Of a stretch of DNA of 64,000 nucleotides, positions 1 through 14,500 are shown one piece after another. The stretch's first letter is position 1. Each line of letters opens with the position of its first letter. Source of the DNA: Panonychus citri (Eukaryota; Arthropoda; Arachnida; Trombidiformes; Tetranychidae). The stretch lies in NCBI RefSeq assembly GCF_014898815.1, contig NW_026515450.1, positions 558,001-622,000 of the forward strand, written 5' to 3'. Under the pieces are notes generated by a model that was given only the letters and a program-made list of their open reading frames with translations, was not told where the DNA came from and searched no databases. Position numbers and translations under genes: made by a program.

Positions 1-85
1 CTCTTTCTCTCTCTCCCTTGTTAAAATTTTCTTCCTACTGTTTTCTATTTACTCATTTACTTTGGTTTCCTTTATTTTTCCATAG

Positions 86-186
86 ATTTTCATGGTAAAT
101 CAGCAAATGATCAGGTTGATGAAGATGATGTTGTTATGATGAGCGAAGGAGAGAAAAAAATAAACAAGAAAACTATGATAAGTTAA
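86..186 (+). CDS. Possible terminal exon of an unidentified gene
   Basis: A pyrimidine-rich stretch ending in TTTTTCCATAG at position 85 looks like a 3' splice site. It is followed by one open frame (phase 2 start) of 32 codons ending in TAA at 184-186. The peptide is acidic then basic, with the run DQVDEDDVVMMSEGEKK, and its codon use resembles the confirmed exons. A second frame just downstream is also open and ends at a good GTAAGT donor at 237, so the true exon is ambiguous. No family is recognised. The upstream part of the gene would lie outside the window. It may be chance. Confidence 0.18.
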
Positions 187-1096
187 CCTTAATGGAGATT
201 GATTTTGATCACTTGGAACAATTTAAATCAATCTTGTAAGTCTTAATCAAAAGCTATTTGCAATTTAGTGTAATCCAGTTTGCATGAAGATTGAAAATAA
301 CAGAATCAGAGCTGAAACTGGGAAACAAAAATTTGACATTTCTAATAGTCCTTTTATTAGATATAATGTAAGATAACTTTTGAATTTACTATTTATTTAC
401 TAGATTGAAATGATATTATGTATTATATTGAGTTGATTGAAAATGCATCAAATGTCAAACTTTTTTCTTATAAAGTTAACGGTGAAAGGAGGAGGAGAAG
501 GAGGAGGTAAATGAGAGAGAAAGGAGAGAGGGAGAGGGTGGAGGTGGGTATTGGAAAAGGAGGAGATAGAATGAAGAAAATGAGAAAGGAAAACATAAAG
601 ATAGTTCATGAGAAGCTGAGTAAGTGAAGATGAAGATGAAAATAACACATCATTCATTGAGTCAGACAACATTATTTCATGTAAATGGTGTAGAAAGAGT
701 AAGAAAGAAAGAGAGAGATGATGATGATGATGAAGAGTAACAAGGCTCAGGAATAATGTATAAAAAGGTGAATTAGTGGAAGAGAGAGAGAGAGAGAGAG
801 CCAAAGAAAAGTCTTTCTTTATTGTACCTCCCTCAGCTCATCATGAAAAGCCAATATTTTCTTGGTTTTTGTTCAATTACAGGGCTCAGATGATAGTTCG
901 GCATTGAGATTGCTCAGGAAAAGGTTGAAATCGATCGATAAGATTTTTTTGCTCTCTCTCTTTCTCTCTCTTTCTCTCTCTCTCTTTCTGATCAAGGTTG
1001 GGCCCTTTCTTTCTTTCTTTCTTTCGTTTTTTCCTCACTCTCATTCTCTAGTCTCTCATCATTTTCATCTCCTTTATTATAACTATCCTGGGTTAA

Positions 1097-1100
<4 letters not shown>

Positions 1101-1138
<38 letters not shown>
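1101..1138. repeat. (CT)19 microsatellite
   Basis: This is a perfect CT dinucleotide run with no interruption. Similar impure CT runs lie just upstream at 951-990 and downstream near 1232-1249. Confidence 0.95.
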
Positions 1139-1142
<4 letters not shown>

Positions 1143-1823
1143 CAAATTCAAAGGTCACCTTGAATAAGGTTTGGGCTTCACTTTTTTTCACATACATTTT
1201 GTATTTATCTCCCCTTTGTTAGTGAACATCATCTCTCTCTCTCTCTCTCATTCACTTACTCACTGAATGAATGCTCAGAATCAGAATCATCATCATATTT
1301 CCTGCAATATTATCATGTATTGCTAATCATAAATTTGCAAACATGGACAGAACTGATTTTCACTCCGGTGTGTGTGCTCCTAATGTTGACTGAAGTGTAA
1401 TTTCCTGATTCATGATAAATAATCACATCAAAAAACCAAGTATATTATGATAATCAAAATAATAGCTATCAACATTGTGGTGGGTATAATATGATCATTA
1501 TCACCACCAACAACTTGAACACCTTTACCTTAACCAGGTAACAGGGGGGGGGGAAAGATATGAGCTAAAATGTTGGCAAATTATTTAGTAATTTTTTCCC
1601 TTTCCATGATAATATATCTAAATGAGCCTCTACAGACTTATCATGACATTTGATTTTACCTCTGGTAATTGTGTATTGTTACAATTGGTTAAAATAATAA
1701 AAGCCAAAGCATTTAATTGAACACCGAGATAAGCATCATGGTGGAAAACAATTCCCACAATGAAAAAGTTCAGTTCAGTTCAACTTTTCATTTCTTTCTT
1801 CCTCTCATTTTCTGTATTTAGTT

Positions 1824-1826
<3 letters not shown>

Positions 1827-1864
<38 letters not shown>
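1827..1864. repeat. (TC)19 microsatellite
   Basis: This is a perfect TC dinucleotide run followed by a degenerate CTTT-rich pyrimidine tract to about 1900. Confidence 0.95.
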
Positions 1865-1868
<4 letters not shown>

Positions 1869-2011
1869 TTTTTCTTTTCTCTTTCTTTTATCCTTTCAAC
1901 TTCTTTCATTCATTTCAATCTTTCTCTCTGTGTGTTTTCAGTAACATCGCCTCAGGCAATTTTCCTAGAGGCTGATATATCAAATTAGATGATATGACAG
2001 AAACAGAGAAA

Positions 2012-2014
<3 letters not shown>

Positions 2015-2060
<46 letters not shown>
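2015..2060. repeat. (AG)23 microsatellite
   Basis: This is a perfect AG run of 46 bases. It lies 150 bases from the (TC)19 tract, so the two could pair as an inverted repeat. Confidence 0.95.
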
Positions 2061-2064
<4 letters not shown>

Positions 2065-2966
2065 TCAATAGAAAAGAAAACAAAAAAACAGAAACTTCTG
2101 TTTTCTAACCCACTCCATCCATCACACCTCCACCTCCACCTCCTCATCCTCCCACTTTCACCATGGCATTATACCAATAAGAGCGAGGGAGAGAGATAAA
2201 GAGAAAGAGAGAGAAGATGAAAAATTAAAGATTTAGTTACAGAAATTGAAGATAAATATTCATAAGAAGGATGGAAAAGTCAGGATATTAAGGAAGACAC
2301 ATAATCTGAATCAGCATGAAAGATTCAGAATCATTTTTGGAACAACTTGAAGATAATTAATATCACATAGAAAATGAAAGAGAGTTCTTGAAACCGAAAA
2401 AAGTTCTGAATCAATTCCCTGATTGATGCTAAAAGCTTTTCAACAATAACAAAAATCTTGGATCAAAGTGATGTATTATTAGATTAGATTGGAATATGAA
2501 AAAAAAAGATAATAAGTCAAAAATAACAATGAAGATGAGGATGATAAGATGAAAAAAAAAGAAGAAGATGTAATCAGTTAAGAAGAAGGTAAGAAAAGAT
2601 AAAGTAAAGACAAAGATGATGAAAATAGAGAGAATAATAATATTTAACATGGCGGATTATCATGATAATCATGATATTAATTGATTTTCTTGGAAAATAA
2701 CTTTTTTTAAAAAAATCATCAAAAGTGAAAGTTCTGGTACCAGGGATGTGATTTCGTATCCAGATAGATATTAATATAAATGCTCAACTAATCATAGGAG
2801 ACGAATAAAAAATCAGTAACTATTAAAATTGCAAAGCTCATAACATTTTCTGTTCTTATATTTATACAATTCTAAATTATATTCTGAACATTCAATGATA
2901 AATATATAAATGAGTTAGAATCATGAATTCATAATGAAATAAAGAGATTCAGAGAGAGAAAGAGAA

Positions 2967-3000
<34 letters not shown>

Positions 3001-3150
3001 TAAGAGGGAGAGAGATATTAAGAGATTGATGAAATGAACCATACTCATTAACTGGTGGGTGCAAGTCCAGAGGTTAAAGTTTAACAGTTGCTAGTGCTTG
3101 AACCTAAAAGCCTATGGGCACGGGTGGAAAAAGATTCATGGTCAGCAGAT

Positions 3151-3189
<39 letters not shown>

Positions 3190-4717
3190 CATGTTAAGCA
3201 TCAAAGAGGAAGAAGAAGAAGAAGATGATGAGAAGATGATAAGTTGGTGATTATCATATATGATAAATAATGATCATAATTATAACGGTAAATTATAATA
3301 TGAGAAAAACAATAATAATAATATAATTATAATGATCAAAATGATAATAATCTTATGTTAATACAGTTTTTGCCTTAGACTTTTATCATAATAATAATAA
3401 TAATAATAATTTCAACTGAGATTACTGGGAGTGTATGTGTGTGTGTGTGTGTATGGAGGTTAAAAAGGTCAAGTACAATGCTTGGAGCAATCAAGGTAAA
3501 AGGTATTAAGGTAACATTATTATCATTCCAGGGAAATTGTTACAATATGATAGAGATATTGTAATATTATTAGGTGAATGTAATTTAATTATGACAAGAA
3601 TCAAGATTTTAATTCATTCAAAGTTATTCGATTATTTAATCAACAATTGTTGTATTATATTGTAAACAACATGCATCATTTAAACCCAATTAAAGTAATA
3701 ATTAACTCAAGATTATGATTACTATTAGGACCAATACAAATGAAACAAAATTGGTTATTATTATAATAACATTTATATTACAATAAATTAGCAGCTACAG
3801 TTGATTAATTATGCTTATAATAATAATATAAAGATATTAGCAAGTTGAATGATTGATTCTTATTGATTATAATCAAATTATCATATTACGTTTAACTGAT
3901 GTTTAATTGTTATTAGATAGCAATTGAATAAACAATAGTCACTTATGTATAATAATAATGATCATGACTAACAATCAAATTAATTAGAAAAATCTTAAAG
4001 TCAACTTGATAATCTAAACTAAATGCTAATCTTTTCAATGTGATTTTTTAATTGTTACTAAATTGTTTCAATGGTGAATATGTGATCGTGTATTATGTGT
4101 GTGTGAGTGTAAGTGTGAATGGGAATGTGAAAGGTGATAATTGTCACAGAGATTTAAAATTGATGGTGATCAATAGGAATTAGAAAATGACACACACTGT
4201 AGATATTCATGTTACAGTGTGAGGCGAAATGAAAAAGCTCAATTACATTAGATAATCTTAATAATAAGGATAAAGCAAACCAATGAGTAGATTAAAATTC
4301 TGATAAGATGAAGGAGAAAAATAAAAACAAGATTAACCAGGATAATCTTATCATCAGCATCTCATATATGTAATAATATACAAATACTGATTAGATTAAT
4401 TTACTTGATTCCTGTTCTTGTTGCAATGTTAATTTTTAAGACTATTAACAAAGTTACTTTTCTCGGTGATAATAATGATTAAATTATTGCAATTAAATTA
4501 AATTAAATTAATAAATATACGAATGCAATGAAAATAATATACAAATGTAACAAACTAATAATAAGGCAAATTAAAGTTAGCATGAAACTTTGTTGATCAC
4601 AATCAGAAATGATTAAATTAAAATATATTAATAAATGAAGGATAACTTTTTTTTTCTCAAGATATTATCTCTTGATTGTGGTTAGTTTAATTTAGATTAG
4701 ATTAACAATTAACTTAC

Positions 4718-7700
4718 CCGTTTGTCTCTGTGATTCCAGTAGTTCTAGTCCATGTTCATGATCAAACTTATCCAGTTCATCTTTGGACAAATAATAGACG
4801 ATACCTTTTAAATTGTAGCAATTAAGAGAGATGGAGAGACAGAGAAAGAGAAAGAGATTTAAATAATTACAATTTGTTTTGAATTTTAATCAATGAGAAA
4901 GCAAATTAATTGCTTTAAATTTGATGACAGTGAGTAAAATTGAAAAGAGACTCGAGAACATAGAAAAAGTTAATTGCGAAAAACAAAATGCAAATTCAAT
5001 CCTATGAACAAGAGGAATCAAAGAAAAACAAAAGTTAATCTGTCAGTTTAATTGTAAATTGTTCAAGTATTTACAATTGAAGACAATTTATCATTTAATC
5101 AGTGTATTAATTTTAACTATTACAATCATTTAATTTGATTCATGTTGATAAAGTTACTCGTATGTTGCAAAAATATTAATCAAGAAAAATATATTAGATT
5201 GTTACTCTTTGGCAAACTGTTGATTACTTGATTAGTTGCCATATAAAAATAAATATATTCAGTTATTAAGGTTAATTGGTTAATCAAAGAGAGAGAGAGA
5301 GAAAAAAATTAATTCTAACTCAGTGATTAAGTTAATTGTTGATAAAATATGAGAGAAAAGTTTTTCCTCCATTTGTTTTCCTATTAATAGTTACATATGT
5401 ATGTACGTATATACATTTTTCACAATTTCTCGTAACAATTTGTTGATCAACTTAACTATTTAAACTTTTGTCAAACAAGTAAATTTAATAGTTGGCTTGT
5501 TAAATTGTTTTCATGACAATTTAACAGGTAGTTAAATGTTGTAGTTAAGCTCAATTAAAAAAGTGTCACACCTTTTTTATTATATATACACTTTGAATTT
5601 GCATTTTAATTATATATGGATTTTTTTTTCCAACCAATTTAATATCAAACTACAGGCACACATACACTTAATATATGTACATATATATGTATGTATGTAT
5701 GCAGAAATCAGGGTGGTTCAGTTGTTGATTCATTTAAATGTGAATGTAAATTAGATTATCAATTGAGAGAGAATCAGAAAGAAACTTTTAAACACAATTA
5801 ACTTTTGAAATACTATGGTGACAGTTTACAATTTGCTATAACTAAGAAATTAACTGTTAAATTATTGATATAATATCCTAGCTTTTTGTTTTTCTCGAGT
5901 AAAAATTGATTGATTGTTTCATCAGTTTAGCTTTTCAATGGGATAGTGTAATTGGATTATGTTGATTGTTGTTAATTTGTTATTAATCTACTCTCAAGAT
6001 TATAAAATCCTGATTCAAATACCTGCGATTATTTTTATATTGAGACATTTCAGATGATGAAATTAATTGTACTTTCTGCTTGATAACTTGGCTTTCTTGT
6101 TTCCAAAGGCTCAATTTGTAAGGTCAAAGCTTCAACCAGGAATGCAAACCCAACAACAACAACAACAACAGAGCAATAAACACACACAAGGAAGTAAATT
6201 GTTATTGCAATTAGACCTTGGAGTGTGTGTGTAGCATTTTCAACCAGGAATTAGGTTTCATGAGGTTCATTGATTATCTCTAATTCCTGTGCTGTTTTTG
6301 TTGATGTTTTCAGTTTGCAAATCAACCAGGAACTTTGTTTACCTTTAACAATTGAGCAAAACAATTTGCAAAGTTTTCAGTTGCAGTAGTTTTAGTTTTG
6401 TTTGGCTCTTTCTGAATTGGGAATCAGTTTTTCTGTCCTGGTGGAGATATTGAATTTCATGATGATATATTTTCATTATAATCTATTGGTGATGCTCAGT
6501 TTTTTTTTCTTGGTCTGTGTTTGATTTTCTGGGCTTTTAATCAATTAGCTAATTGCCAAGTGAAAGCTGAAACTGTTTACTAATAAAACTGATGATGATT
6601 GTTGTTTAATTGCTTGGAGACATTTTATCAACATCTGACAGCAATTTAATGAATTAATTGCTAGTATTATTTATTATTGTTGTTGTTTTTGTTTTTGCAA
6701 ACAATTAATCAATGATTGTATTGCAAAGGTGCATAAGGAAATGAAATTTGAATATGAAAATCAAGTGCAATAAAGGATTAAGTGTGTCAGTGTGTTAATT
6801 GTGCGATTATGTGTCAAGTCCGTGTGTGTATACACAAGTGTGTGTATTTGTGTGTTGTGTGTTTGTGTGTTTATGTGCAGTATTGGTGCAAATAAATCAA
6901 AGTGAAATACAAGAAATCCAAGTGAGTGCAATAAAGTGTAAGGTAAAAAATGGGTTAAATGGATTAGTGCAATTAGATGAGAGTTGATTTTTATCGTTAA
7001 TGTTGTGAATGAAAGGTGATATTGTCAAGTGAGTTAGAGTGACCAGTGGGAGGATTTTAAGAGATATGTAAGAGTGAAAGTTGGTGTAGGAGGTGAATGA
7101 AGAGAGAGAGAGAGAGAGTCTGTGACATGGATGATACGTGTGCAATTGGGATGATAATGCGAAGCTAATGATATGATAACAACTTACCGGCACCATAAGC
7201 ATCACCAAGGACGTTGATTGATGTTCTTAGTCTGTCTCTGTAAATATTGATGATGAAGATGAAAAAAAAAATAGAAACAGGAAAAAGGAAATGAATAAAA
7301 TGATGAGGAAATAAAGAAGATGATCACCAATGATACATAATAATGTAGTATATTAACGTTAAATGTTGTAGAGACATATTTTTGGTAACAATTGATAATT
7401 TATCACCAGTAAATGATGATTATGATAACAAATGAAATCAAGTGGTAATGATGAATTCAATTCAAATTGTGATAATATGACAACAATTGATAGTTTTGTT
7501 GTTATTATTGTTATACTATTATCATTATTATTATTATTAATATTAAGGATAACTTACAAAAGCCAATCAACAGCTACAATCATGGAAATATCTTCTGTGG
7601 GAAGCCCAATGGCAGTGAGCACAAGAAGCATGGTAACCAGACCCGCCGAGGGCACTGATGCTGCCCCAATCGAGGCTGCAGTTGCAGTTAAACTAACAGT

Positions 7701-10576
7701 GATCACATCACCCATTGATAAAGGTACCTATTGTTTAGTAATAAATATAGATGTATAAAAATAGTAAAATCAATCAAAAAGTGACAACAATAAGCTAATC
7801 AATCAATCAATCAATCAATTGACAAGGAGAAGTAAAAGTTGATAAGTTATATTGAGAAGGGCAAGAGATAATTTTCTTTCTCTCTCTCTCTCTCTCTCTC
7901 TATGTAATTAGAATGGGGAAAAGAATATCTTTCCATACATTATTCATTTGTGCGATAAAAATAGCTGCAACCGCTTCGTAAAGAGCAGTTCCATCCATGT
8001 TTACAGTAGCACCAACGGGAAGAACGAATCTAGTCACCTGAGAGAGACAAAAAAGTAACGGTAAATAATTAGAATGGTTCAATTTTCTATTGGTATTAAT
8101 TGAGAAAAGATTGTTTTTTATTACCCGTTTATCAATACCAAGATTTTCCTCTAAGCATTTGAATGTGATCGGTAAAGTGGCAGCACTACTCGCCGTGGCT
8201 AAAGCGGTAGCCCAAGCTTGTAGCATACCTGAAGTTGGTGTAGTCAAAAAAGTTAACGGTAAAAGACAAGAAAAAAGATTTCATTTATATATGTAAGTTC
8301 ATTCATGGTGGTACTTTTGTGTCTGGATTAACGGATTAAGTTTTACCTTTGAAAAAGGTTAATGGATTTTGTCGAGTTATACTGAAAAATATTAATGGAA
8401 GCGTTATACAGGCGTGTAAAATCAATCCTATGATAACTGTCACCATGTACATTCCTAATTGTTGGGCTGTTACGTAAATATCTTCCAATTCAAGAGTTTT
8501 CCCTGTATAATGAGTGGATAGAAATTGTTATTGATATGATTTATAATGAAAGATTGAGAATGGAAAGAGAGTTGAATGCGATTAGATGACAATACCTATT
8601 ATAAGTGACATTATACCGAGTGGTGAATACCACATAACAATAATAACAATCTTCATAATGATATCGTTGAGAGTGATGAAAAAACGAACCATAACTTCAC
8701 CTAATAATCGTTTAGAATGATAGAAAAATAGAAAGAGAGTAGAAAAATATTAACACAGTTTCATCATGGTGGTTAAGGGTATAAATTCATGTACAGGGTG
8801 ATGAAAGTTATTCTTACCAGAAGGTCCTGTTTGTTGGAGTACAATACCATAGGCTGAACAAAATACAATGAGACCCAAAATATTTGTGCCATCCTTCATT
8901 TCTGAGGATCTTTGCAAAGTGGTGATTGTTTTAGGTGTGACTGAATTAAATGTTACATTAATCAAATTAGTAACATTTGCATCAAGGCTTGGCTTGGCTA
9001 AAGAGAGAGAGAGTGAGAGGATTAATGATTGAGATTAGTTTTCCACCAATGATAAGGATTATTAAAAGATATTCAAGAAGAAAAGAAAAGGTGAAAATTG
9101 AGATTAACTTTTTTTTTCTTCTTCTTTCTTTTGACTGATTGGTGATGATGACATTATGGTGATAATACTCACAAGCAGGTATTGATTTGGTGACATTTAC
9201 GTAAACAGTTTGCATTTGCCTGAAACAAGCTTCTAATAAGTTTTCAGGGAACATATTGCGAATTAGATCAAGGAAGGCATCTATTGTTGATACTTTTCGA
9301 GGAGTTCCGGCTAATTAAGAAAGAGAGAGAGAGAGAGAGTACAACAAGTGAAAGAGAAGAAAATTTGTAAAAGAAAAATGATTTATTCCAAAATGGAAAC
9401 TGATCCTGATCATCTTACCTGTACCCAGTTCTTTCTTTATAATCGGATCACCAGGGTGAATAATTAAGACAAGTATAATACCCAAAATGGCTGCAAATAT
9501 TGTGGTGGCAAGATAATATATAATAGCTCGGGTTCCCATTTTCCCGCTAGACTGTAAAGATAATTAAGTCAACAATTAATAGCTGATCGGTGTTGAAAGT
9601 TTTCAAAATTATAACGGTAAAAGGTTTTCAAGCGGGAAAAAAACTGATTGTTAAGCAAATGTAAAAAAACAACAACAGGTAAAAATTTGAATCTAAATCA
9701 ATACAATTTGTTTGGATATACTCATTACTATTATCTTTATTATTATCATCGTATGTATATATTGATATTACAATCAAATGATAATATGGTTACAGTATAT
9801 GAATAATGATTAACAATTATTATCATTCATTGATTATTATTATGGTAAAGTTAATGATGGTAAAGGTGATTAGGTGTAATTGGTAGTTAGTTAAACAGGT
9901 AAAAGGGTTTGAAATAATACAGATTATTAGCATTTCTCATGTGTTCATATTGTTTAGGATAAAACAGATTACCAATTAACTGTATTACAATTACATTATC
10001 AAGGATTATCATTTGGGGATACAAATTATTTTGTAATATACTCACACAAAACTATTATCATCATTTATTATCATCTAACTCTCTCTCTCACTATCTATTT
10101 ACATTATGGTGATTAGTTTAATCCAGTAAGAAATTATTTCTACTCAAATAAATGTTTACATGGAGCAGATAATAAATTAATCATTTATAACAAGAATCAA
10201 CAATTTATATCAATGATTGTGAGTAAGTTTGCTACAGAAATGCAATTTTTTTCAATATTTGTTTCAATTGTTAAGGTTTTTTTTTTTTACTTCTGTTCGT
10301 ATATGTAAATAATAAATCATTTTCTGATTGTTTTTTGATTAGTTTCAACATTGGAAAATGTATCAATATTATTACCATGAAAATGTGATAATAATAATAT
10401 ATCACATACATGGATTGGTTTGTATGTTCAGGTAGGAATGAGAGAGATGGAGAGTAGGAATGATGATAAAGGTAACATTTTAGTCAGACCATCAATCAGT
10501 GAGTTAAGTGTTCAAATGGTCAGTTACTGAAGCTAATGTTGTAATAGTTTTTATTGTATTTAGAGTGTGTAAAGGT

Positions 10577-10608
<32 letters not shown>

Positions 10609-11499
10609 GTGGTGAAAGTGGACAGGTAAATGGACATTTCAAGTAGAGAATGGGAAATCTTGGTGAGTTGTCCAGGTAAAGGTGAGAATAAGGTAAAACT
10701 ATTTGAATGAATCTGAGAATTGAAATGATGATCATCCTAAGAATCATTAACATAAAGATCATTAAATAACAACAATTAGCTCTTAATTGTCGTTAACAGT
10801 AATATTTATATACTTTGCGTGTGTTGATCAAAGTTAATCATTTCATCAAAATTTTATATTCCAGACAAAACAAAATTGAGTAAATTTATTTCATATCATG
10901 ATCATGATATGATAATAATATTATTATCATGTGATGGTTACATGGTTTATCTGTTTGTTTGTTTTTTTCAAACAAAACCAGAACTTTTTTTTTCGCAATA
11001 GGATGATTTCGAAAACATTGAGAGAGAAAAAGTCTAAAAATAACTAATAACAAGATACTAGATTCTAAATGACCATTACCACTAAATAACAACAATCAGG
11101 TCATTGAGACTTGACCATTTGATACAGAAAATTTATATCAAATATCATGAGGATTACATGAAATGTTTACTGGTCCATGATAAAGAATTGAGAAAACTTT
11201 AAAACTGAATAAATGTTGCAATTGAAAATTGTTCATGATTAACATACAAAAAGAATCACAATTTAATGAGACAAGATGGAGAGAGAGAAATCAAATTTGA
11301 TCATCTGATTGTGTTACTCTTAACCTACTATTCAACAAATTGATAAATTGAGTATTGATCATATTGATGATGATGATGATTATTATTATTATATTGATGA
11401 TGAGTGAAAAAAGCAAAAATAAAATAGCAAATCAAGTTATTCAAGTCACGTTGAGCATTTATACTAGTTAACGATTGGTGATGACTTTTTTTTCTGGCT

Positions 11500-11533
<34 letters not shown>

Positions 11534-14500
11534 CCATCAATAACATTGAATTCAGAGCCCAATGATGATTGAAGATGAATGAAAATGTCTTTGCATGTAT
11601 TATAAGAAAATGGGTATTGTGGAAACTCAATCTACCAATGCAGCAGAAAAAAAACATTCTCATATGAATTGAACATAATAAGAGTATTATAATAATTGTA
11701 TTATTATCATGTACCTGGAACATAACTATCGATGGATAGAGAAAGAGAGAGAGAGAGAGTATCGAGGGTATGAAGATTTACAAGGTATATTTGTACGATA
11801 TAATGAATACCCTGTTAGCCATTGGAATCTCTTAACAATAACCATGGAATATGTGAAGAAATATTTTCCTTGGAAAATACATTGTTGCTCTTGTTAGTTT
11901 CGTGTTTTTTTCCCATAGAAAATGTTACCAAACAAGAATAACAATAAAACAACAACAACAACACCAACAATTGATTGATAAAACTATTCCAAATACTACA
12001 AATATATACTCTAGAAATATATATATATATATAAGTGAATACCTTGAATAATTAATAGAGTTCAGGTGAAGTGGTGAATAGTGTTAAGAACAATTTTCTT
12101 TGTCATCTAAATAACAAGAAGATAAAAGAAGATGAACATTTTCCTCATCCTATTGGAAGAAAACTTGAAATTCCAAAGGGATTTTCAAAGGGAGATAAAC
12201 AGTTAACTATTATGTATATATAAATATATATGTAAATGTACATCTTGTTGTTGTTGAAGAAGATGATGATGATGATGTTACCATGATGATAAAGACTTTT
12301 AGAAAGAGTTGATTAAATAACATGGGAAAGGATTGATGATAAAAAAAAGGGAAAAGAAGCAAAAAAGATGAAGCTAAAGATTCAGTTACAGGGAAGTAGC
12401 TGACAGTATTCATTATGCTTTATGCTTCGTCAGTTAATTCAACTGAGCCCAATGAACATCATCATCATGAGAATCAGAATATAATATATATCACAAGAAT
12501 AAAGTTTCTTCAATCTCTTACCTTGATGAAAGTCGCGAAAAAGAAAAGGAAGAAAACAAAAAAAAACCTAAAAGAGAAAAGTAAATTTACCATCAAACCT
12601 CATCATCAATTATATATACTGATGGTTTAAGATGATAATCATCATTTACTCAAGTAAAACTCATTCACATTCATTGAGAATCATCATCATCATCATCAAG
12701 TTTATCATTGGATTAAGAGTAAAATATTACTATTACTCTAATCATTGAGAGTTATCCCTTTGACTTGTTGACCATTTGCAAATGGAGAAACTTTTTCAAC
12801 TTCATCTTCTATGTGTGTATGTATATACATGGATGTACTGTATTTGATCAGTGTTAATTGTGATTAATTTATATATAAGCTAATCATTTACCATAAAAGT
12901 TTTACTGTTGATTGTTACATTTGTTTAATCATTGAAGTTGATTAAATATTGTAATGTTAAGAAAAGAGGAAGAGGAAATAAAAGTGAAAATTATCAAAAC
13001 ATCATAATGAGATAACATTAATGTTAGAAGTTGATTTAATATAAGAATAAGTTATATTAGTGAAAGTGAATAAGTTAACAAGCAAAAAGCCACCGAAAAC
13101 CATGGTAATTGTGATTAATTGAATAGATTATTTGATCTAATTTCCTGTCTTTCTATCAAAAGAAAGAGGAAGATAAAGACAGAGGATAAGATAAGAGAGA
13201 GAGAGAGAGATGATGATGATGATGATAATCAATCTTCTCGTCAGACTTAGATACTATTATTACATTGGATGAGAATCATTTTCATCCTGTTTATCAAACA
13301 TTTATCATTATCTTTATTATTATTAATTGTTGTGGGACTTTAATTCAGTTCATTTGAGCTTAACAATGCAATTAAATAATCAACAGTCCAGAAATCGTAT
13401 TAAATTTTTAACATGATTATCATGATGATGATGATGATGATGATGATGAGGATGATAAGGTTTTTGCTTTAAATTGTAATATATTAATATACATAAAAAA
13501 CATACTCTAATTCAATACTTGGTTTATTAAGATGTAAATATTTTTCCAACTCAATTGTAACCAATGTTTCATTGCTTTTATTTAATCTAATTCAATTTAG
13601 TTGATCATCCACATTCAGGAATCATGATAATTCAATTTGATTCCATGTGAAAAGATTAGGGATCATCAGAGTCTGTCTGGGCTTTGAAATTTAGGTTTAA
13701 CAAGGAGGAAGAGGAAAAAAAAGTTATTACTCTTATTTATTGTTTAGGAATTACTTTGAACTTGAAATGATTGAAACCAAGGTTATCATCATCATCATCC
13801 TCATCCTCATCCTCGTCTTCATCATCATTTTATCTTTATCTTCATCACCATCATCCTGATTATGTTTTTACCTCCTCATGATGATGATCCAATATTAAGC
13901 TGATTGAATGATGAAGGATATGAAATGATGTAGACTTTTATTTTTCCTATGGAAAAGTAAACAATATAATCAATTGATTGTCATCATAATCTTATTTGAT
14001 TATCAATGATTAACCAATTAAATTAAGATTATATTTATTTTCCAATAACAATTTGATATAATTATATAAGAAAATAGTAATTGTAAACTTTTCAACAAAA
14101 TCATTTCATTTGATTGAAATTATAAAAAAAAGCAAACTAAATTGTCTCACTCAATTGAAAGTATATATTGAAAATTAGACTTTGAATATGTAATTAATTA
14201 ATCATTAAATCATTTGCATAGTTAATCTGATTACCATTTGAATGTTGCATAATTAATTGTTACCATATCTTTTTTTTTGTGTGCTATCAACATCATTATG
14301 CTCAATCAAATTATCAATTCAATCCTGAAATCATCATCATGTTAATCATGTTGATTTGATAAGGTAACTAAATGAATTGGAGATTGATTTTTAAAGTGGA
14401 AAACAAATAATTAACTAATCAACTGGGTTTCTCAAACCATCATCTGATTAAATGAATTTACCTGAAAATCAAATTCAGTGTGACTTAATTATCACCATGA

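Larger units (their letters stand above)
187..4717. other. Gene-poor AT-rich DNA with GA/CT microsatellites
   Basis: No convincing exon was found on either strand. The stretch holds long (CT)n tracts at 1101-1138 and 1827-1864, (AG)n tracts at 2015-2060, 2975-3000 and 3156-3187, a (GT)n tract near 3434-3451 and many short ATT/AAT runs. The missing 3' end of the glutamate transporter gene must lie here or beyond the left edge, because its exon 12 ends at 4718 with a splice donor. Confidence 0.6.

Noticed and set aside
448..804. Long open frames made of Leu/Ser/Phe/His, here and at 18593-19074 and 20598-20870
   Set aside because: They are translations of GA/CT and GAT/ATC microsatellites with no domain, no conserved start and low complexity.
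882..942. A possible plus-strand exon GSDDSSALRLLRKRLKSIDK after an ATTACAG acceptor
   Set aside because: It runs straight into CT repeats without a good donor, and its phase does not join the weak upstream exon candidate.
3046..3140. A patch of more mixed composition that might be the missing EAAT exon
   Set aside because: All minus-strand frames carry stops and no phase-matched acceptor fits.
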